A DNA stretch of 41,453 nt, taken from the NCBI GenBank assembly GCA_031263445.1, contig JAISFV010000033.1, positions 1 to 41,453 on the forward strand. The letters are read 5' to 3'. The position numbers and the translations under genes were made by a program. Source of the DNA: Synergistaceae bacterium (GTDB lineage Bacteria > Synergistota > Synergistia > Synergistales > Synergistaceae). Each line of letters opens with the position of its first letter. Positions within the stretch are counted from its first letter, which is position 1. Below the pieces are notes generated by a model. The model was not told where the DNA came from and did not search any database. It saw nothing but the letters and a program-made list of their open reading frames with translations. Below are positions 39,556 through 41,453 of this stretch, in pieces.

Positions 39556-39869
39556 ATTTAACGTCCCCTCGGTCGATATTGCCCCGGATGCCCTTTTGCA
39601 TGAATGCCGTGATCACGGACCCCTTACGGCCAGAAACAGACACGACGACCTTCGTATGCATACCGGGGCTGTGTTCCTGGAAGTATACCTCCAGGTCAAT
39701 TATATCTATCGCTACCAAAAATTACATCAGGGTTTGTTACGGTAGATTGCACAACGTACTCTTTTCCCTTCATTTCTGGGTGAGAGGTTACGATGTGTCC
39801 GTTCCACTGCTCCGATTCGCATACAACATCTCTGCCGCGAGGGTCGATGACCTCGAATTTATTCCCCAT
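39542..39869 (-). pseudogene. Frameshifted BECR-fold (RelE/barnase-like) toxin-type gene
   Basis: Two frames make one protein. The 5' part, from ATG 39869, reads MGNKFEVIDPRGRDVV, GHIVTSHPEMKG and NPDVIFGSDRYN, then hits a stop at about 39696. The 3' part, one frame over, continues DLEVYFQEHSPGMHTKVVV, SVSGRKGSVITAF and GIRGNIDRGDVKYAKA to the stop at 39542. Together they show the HIxxxHPEM and VxVxxxxGxVxTAF pattern of phage-type BECR nucleases. The frame breaks near AGATATAATTGACC (~39690-39705). The total is not a multiple of three, so the gene is inactive unless the sequence contains an error. The start overlaps the preceding gene by 11 bp. Confidence 0.55.
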
Positions 39870-40101
39870 CGATTTTAGAGGCGCTGTCAATGACTTTTGT
39901 CAAAACGTCACGCAGCGCCGCCGCGTTTTCAAGAGTCATTGCAATGGACGCGACAGAGTGCCATTCAGTTTTTAAAGGCTTTTTTTCCGGGAAGGAATTA
40001 TCGTCGGCGATGACAACTTCCACTAAAAAATGAGCCACCACCTCATGCGTGTCCGCGTTGACCGATACGTTGAAATAATTGCTGTACTCTGGTTTTAACA
40101 T
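39859..40101 (-). CDS. Small hypothetical protein, first gene of a three-gene unit
   Basis: 80 residues, ATG 40101 with AAAGGGTGAAA upstream. The layout is a strand-rich start (YSNYFNVSVNADTHEVVAHFLVEV) and a C-terminal helix (TLENAAALRDVLTKVIDSASK), loosely like DUF3467 proteins, but this is not certain. It overlaps the toxin-like pseudogene, so the three genes 40101-39289 form one transcription unit. Confidence 0.6.
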   Translation of the reverse strand: MLKPEYSNYFNVSVNADTHEVVAHFLVEVVIADDNSFPEKKPLKTEWHSVASIAMTLENAAALRDVLTKVIDSASKIDGE

Positions 40102-40245
40102 GGCATTTCACCCTTTAAATAAAGTTTTTCAATCACACCGCCGCCCTGGCTCTTTTGTCGCGAATATCCTGGCGGCCCTGCCCGGAGTGCCACAGCCGCT
40201 CTTCGGAGTGACACTGATGCCGCCGTCTGTCACTTCATTAATCTT

Positions 40246-41453
40246 TTAAATTTTTCCTTGCCTGGCTGCCATGCCAGTAGCATTATCAGCACAAGCAGTG
40301 CCGCCGCCTCCGCCGGCGGCACTGCCCGTGTTTCCGTTCCCGCTCATGCTGTTGTCGCCGGGCGCGTAGCCGGGCCTCCACATGTTCACCCAGATCGGGT
40401 CTAGTATCTCGTCGTTGTAATGGCCGTCCGGCACGATCAGGTAGCCGCTGCTCTCGAACGCCTCCAATATCCCGTCGTCCAGCACGTAGTACGAGAGGGT
40501 GAGCGTCAGCGCCTCGCCGCCCGTCACCTCGAGTATGCCCTTCTCCACGGCCTCGGCCGGCTTCAGCACGCCGCTCACCAGCCGCGTGTACCAGCCCCTG
40601 CGCTCGCCCTCCATTATTTCCTTCTGGATGACCATCTTCGCGAATATCTCGTCGAGGCAGTTCAGCGGATCCGAGAGTATCCGCTCCGTCAATTCCGCGC
40701 CGTATATTTCTCTCAGGCTGTCCCTGCGGGCCGTCACGCGGAACGTGAGCGGCAGAAGCCCCTTCATGCCCTGCGGCACGAGCCGCGACACGTCGATGTC
40801 TATCCTCGCCGCGTCCCTGCCCGTCGGCGCGAAGCACTCCGGCAGGACGTAGGCGTCAGGGTTCTCTATCTCGATCAGCGCGTTGTCCAGGCCTTCGATG
40901 AGATACCATCCCTCGCCCAGCGCCGTTATCGGCGGCTGTATGTTGCCGGGCAGGACAGTCTCGTCGCTGGACATGAGTTCCCTGTTCGCCTCGTTGAATT
41001 CGTCGACGACGGCGGTGGCCAGGTCGAGCGCGGTGGCTAGGCCGTCCGCGATCACGAGCGGCACCGTCGCGCTCTTTTGGACGACTGTAGCGCCGACCGT
41101 CTGTGTCGCGGTGAAGTTTATGCGCGCCTCGCCGTAGACCGCGCTGTTCGTCGGGGCCGTGCGCGCGATTTGCGGGGTCTGCGGCAGCGCCGTGACCCTC
41201 GCGCTGCTCGCGTCAATGATTTCGACGCTTACGAGCGCCGCGCTCTCGCCGTCGAGGGTGACGCCCAGCGTCGGCGCTGGGTCAGGCGCGCCACCGTCCG
41301 ACGCGGCATAAGTCAGAGTCACGTCGAAGCTCTCCCCAGGCGCGAGCGTGAGCGGGAAGCCAGTTATGTCGATGGAGGCGACCGCGCCAGGGATGGCCGA
41401 GGCGCTTTCGCTCCACTTAGCGTAAAGAGTGATGTCGGATGTCACCGTATCGG
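40246..41453 (-). CDS. C-terminal part of a large surface protein (5' end outside window), tail frameshifted
   Basis: The frame is open at the right edge. It begins with the end of an InlB-type beta-repeat (DTVTSDITLYAKWSE). Next come a strand-rich immunoglobulin-like segment (IDITGFPLTLAPGESFDVTL...) and a ~230-residue domain rich in aspartate and glutamate (MKGLLPLTFRVTARRDSLRE, WYTRLVSGVLKPAEAVEKG, LTLTLSYYVLDDG). A Gly/Asn-rich spacer then leads to an odd end, ACADNATGMAARQGKI. In the +1 frame right after the Gly run, the same DNA reads AALLVLIMLLAWQPGK then EKFKRLMK and a stop at 40230, a hydrophobic anchor with a basic tail. So this copy seems to have lost its anchor by a 1-nt shift. 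InlB-repeat proteins are adhesin-like; the function here is unknown. Confidence 0.8.
   Translation of the reverse strand, partial: DTVTSDITLYAKWSESASAIPGAVASIDITGFPLTLAPGESFDVTLTYAASDGGAPDPAPTLGVTLDGESAALVSVEIIDASSARVTALPQTPQIARTAPTNSAVYGEARINFTATQTVGATVVQKSATVPLVIADGLATALDLATAVVDEFNEANRELMSSDETVLPGNIQPPITALGEGWYLIEGLDNALIEIENPDAYVLPECFAPTGRDAARIDIDVSRLVPQGMKGLLPLTFRVTARRDSLREIYGAELTERILSDPLNCLDEIFAKMVIQKEIMEGERRGWYTRLVSGVLKPAEAVEKGILEVTGGEALTLTLSYYVLDDGILEAFESSGYLIVPDGHYNDEILDPIWVNMWRPGYAPGDNSMSGNGNTGSAAGGGGGTACADNATGMAARQGKI

Noticed and set aside
1-41453. CRISPR arrays, rRNA genes and complete tRNA genes
   Set aside because: None seen on either strand by reading; the only repeats are those listed.

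Overview
The window looks like a chromosomal segment of a GC-rich anaerobe of the phylum Synergistota (Cloacibacillus/Synergistes type). The best phylum marker is the gene entering at the left edge. It ends in a Gly-rich stretch, a GGGCDAGFG motif, a hydrophobic helix and a basic tail, which matches the Synergist-CTERM surface-sorting signal. A second large repeat-type surface protein enters at the right edge. This assignment was made by eye; no database search was possible.

Layout. 1-603: tail of a surface protein. 677-3336: two tandem paralogous tyrosine recombinases, both reading leftward. 3733-14070: a YheO-type regulator followed by a tightly packed purine/ureide catabolic operon (ygeX, ssnA, ygfK, ygeY, ygeW, hyuA), with the relic of a permease gene between ygeW and hyuA. 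14362-18990: a corrinoid methyl-transfer module consisting of a corrinoid protein, an MtmB-family methyltransferase with no pyrrolysine codon, an NCS2 purine-type permease and a homocysteine methyltransferase. 19062-32053: selenium-dependent molybdenum hydroxylase genes (mocA/ygfJ-like, a fused Se-dependent xanthine dehydrogenase, yqeB on the opposite strand, xdhABC) followed by selenium-supply genes (DUF3343, selD, yedF, an EF2568-type cysteine desulfurase). A HigBA-like toxin-antitoxin pair bracketed by a 75-bp direct repeat sits inside this block. 32137-37339: housekeeping genes (DEAD-box helicase, glyQS). 37393-40101: a secreted hypothetical protein and a run of small toxin/antitoxin-like genes, several truncated or frameshifted. 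40246-41453: the second surface protein.

How it fits together. The ygeX/ssnA/ygfK/ygeY/ygeW/hyuA set is the purine (uric acid/xanthine) degradation cluster of anaerobes. It opens the rings and ends with diaminopropionate cleavage to pyruvate and ammonia. The two molybdenum hydroxylases would feed it by oxidising or interconverting purines. YqeB, the MocA-like protein, SelD, YedF, DUF3343 and the desulfurase would make and insert the selenium-bearing cofactor.

The most unusual part is the corrinoid module spliced into the middle. Its MtmB homologue has Ala (GCC) exactly where archaeal MtmB has Pyl202. It is followed by a purine-type permease, and the first and last genes of the module are preceded by the same 44-nt element containing tandem 11-bp repeats. 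My inference is an O2-independent demethylation route, perhaps for N-methylated purines or a related methylated nitrogen compound, with the methyl group passed to homocysteine and the core to the purine pathway. The substrate is not proven by the sequence.
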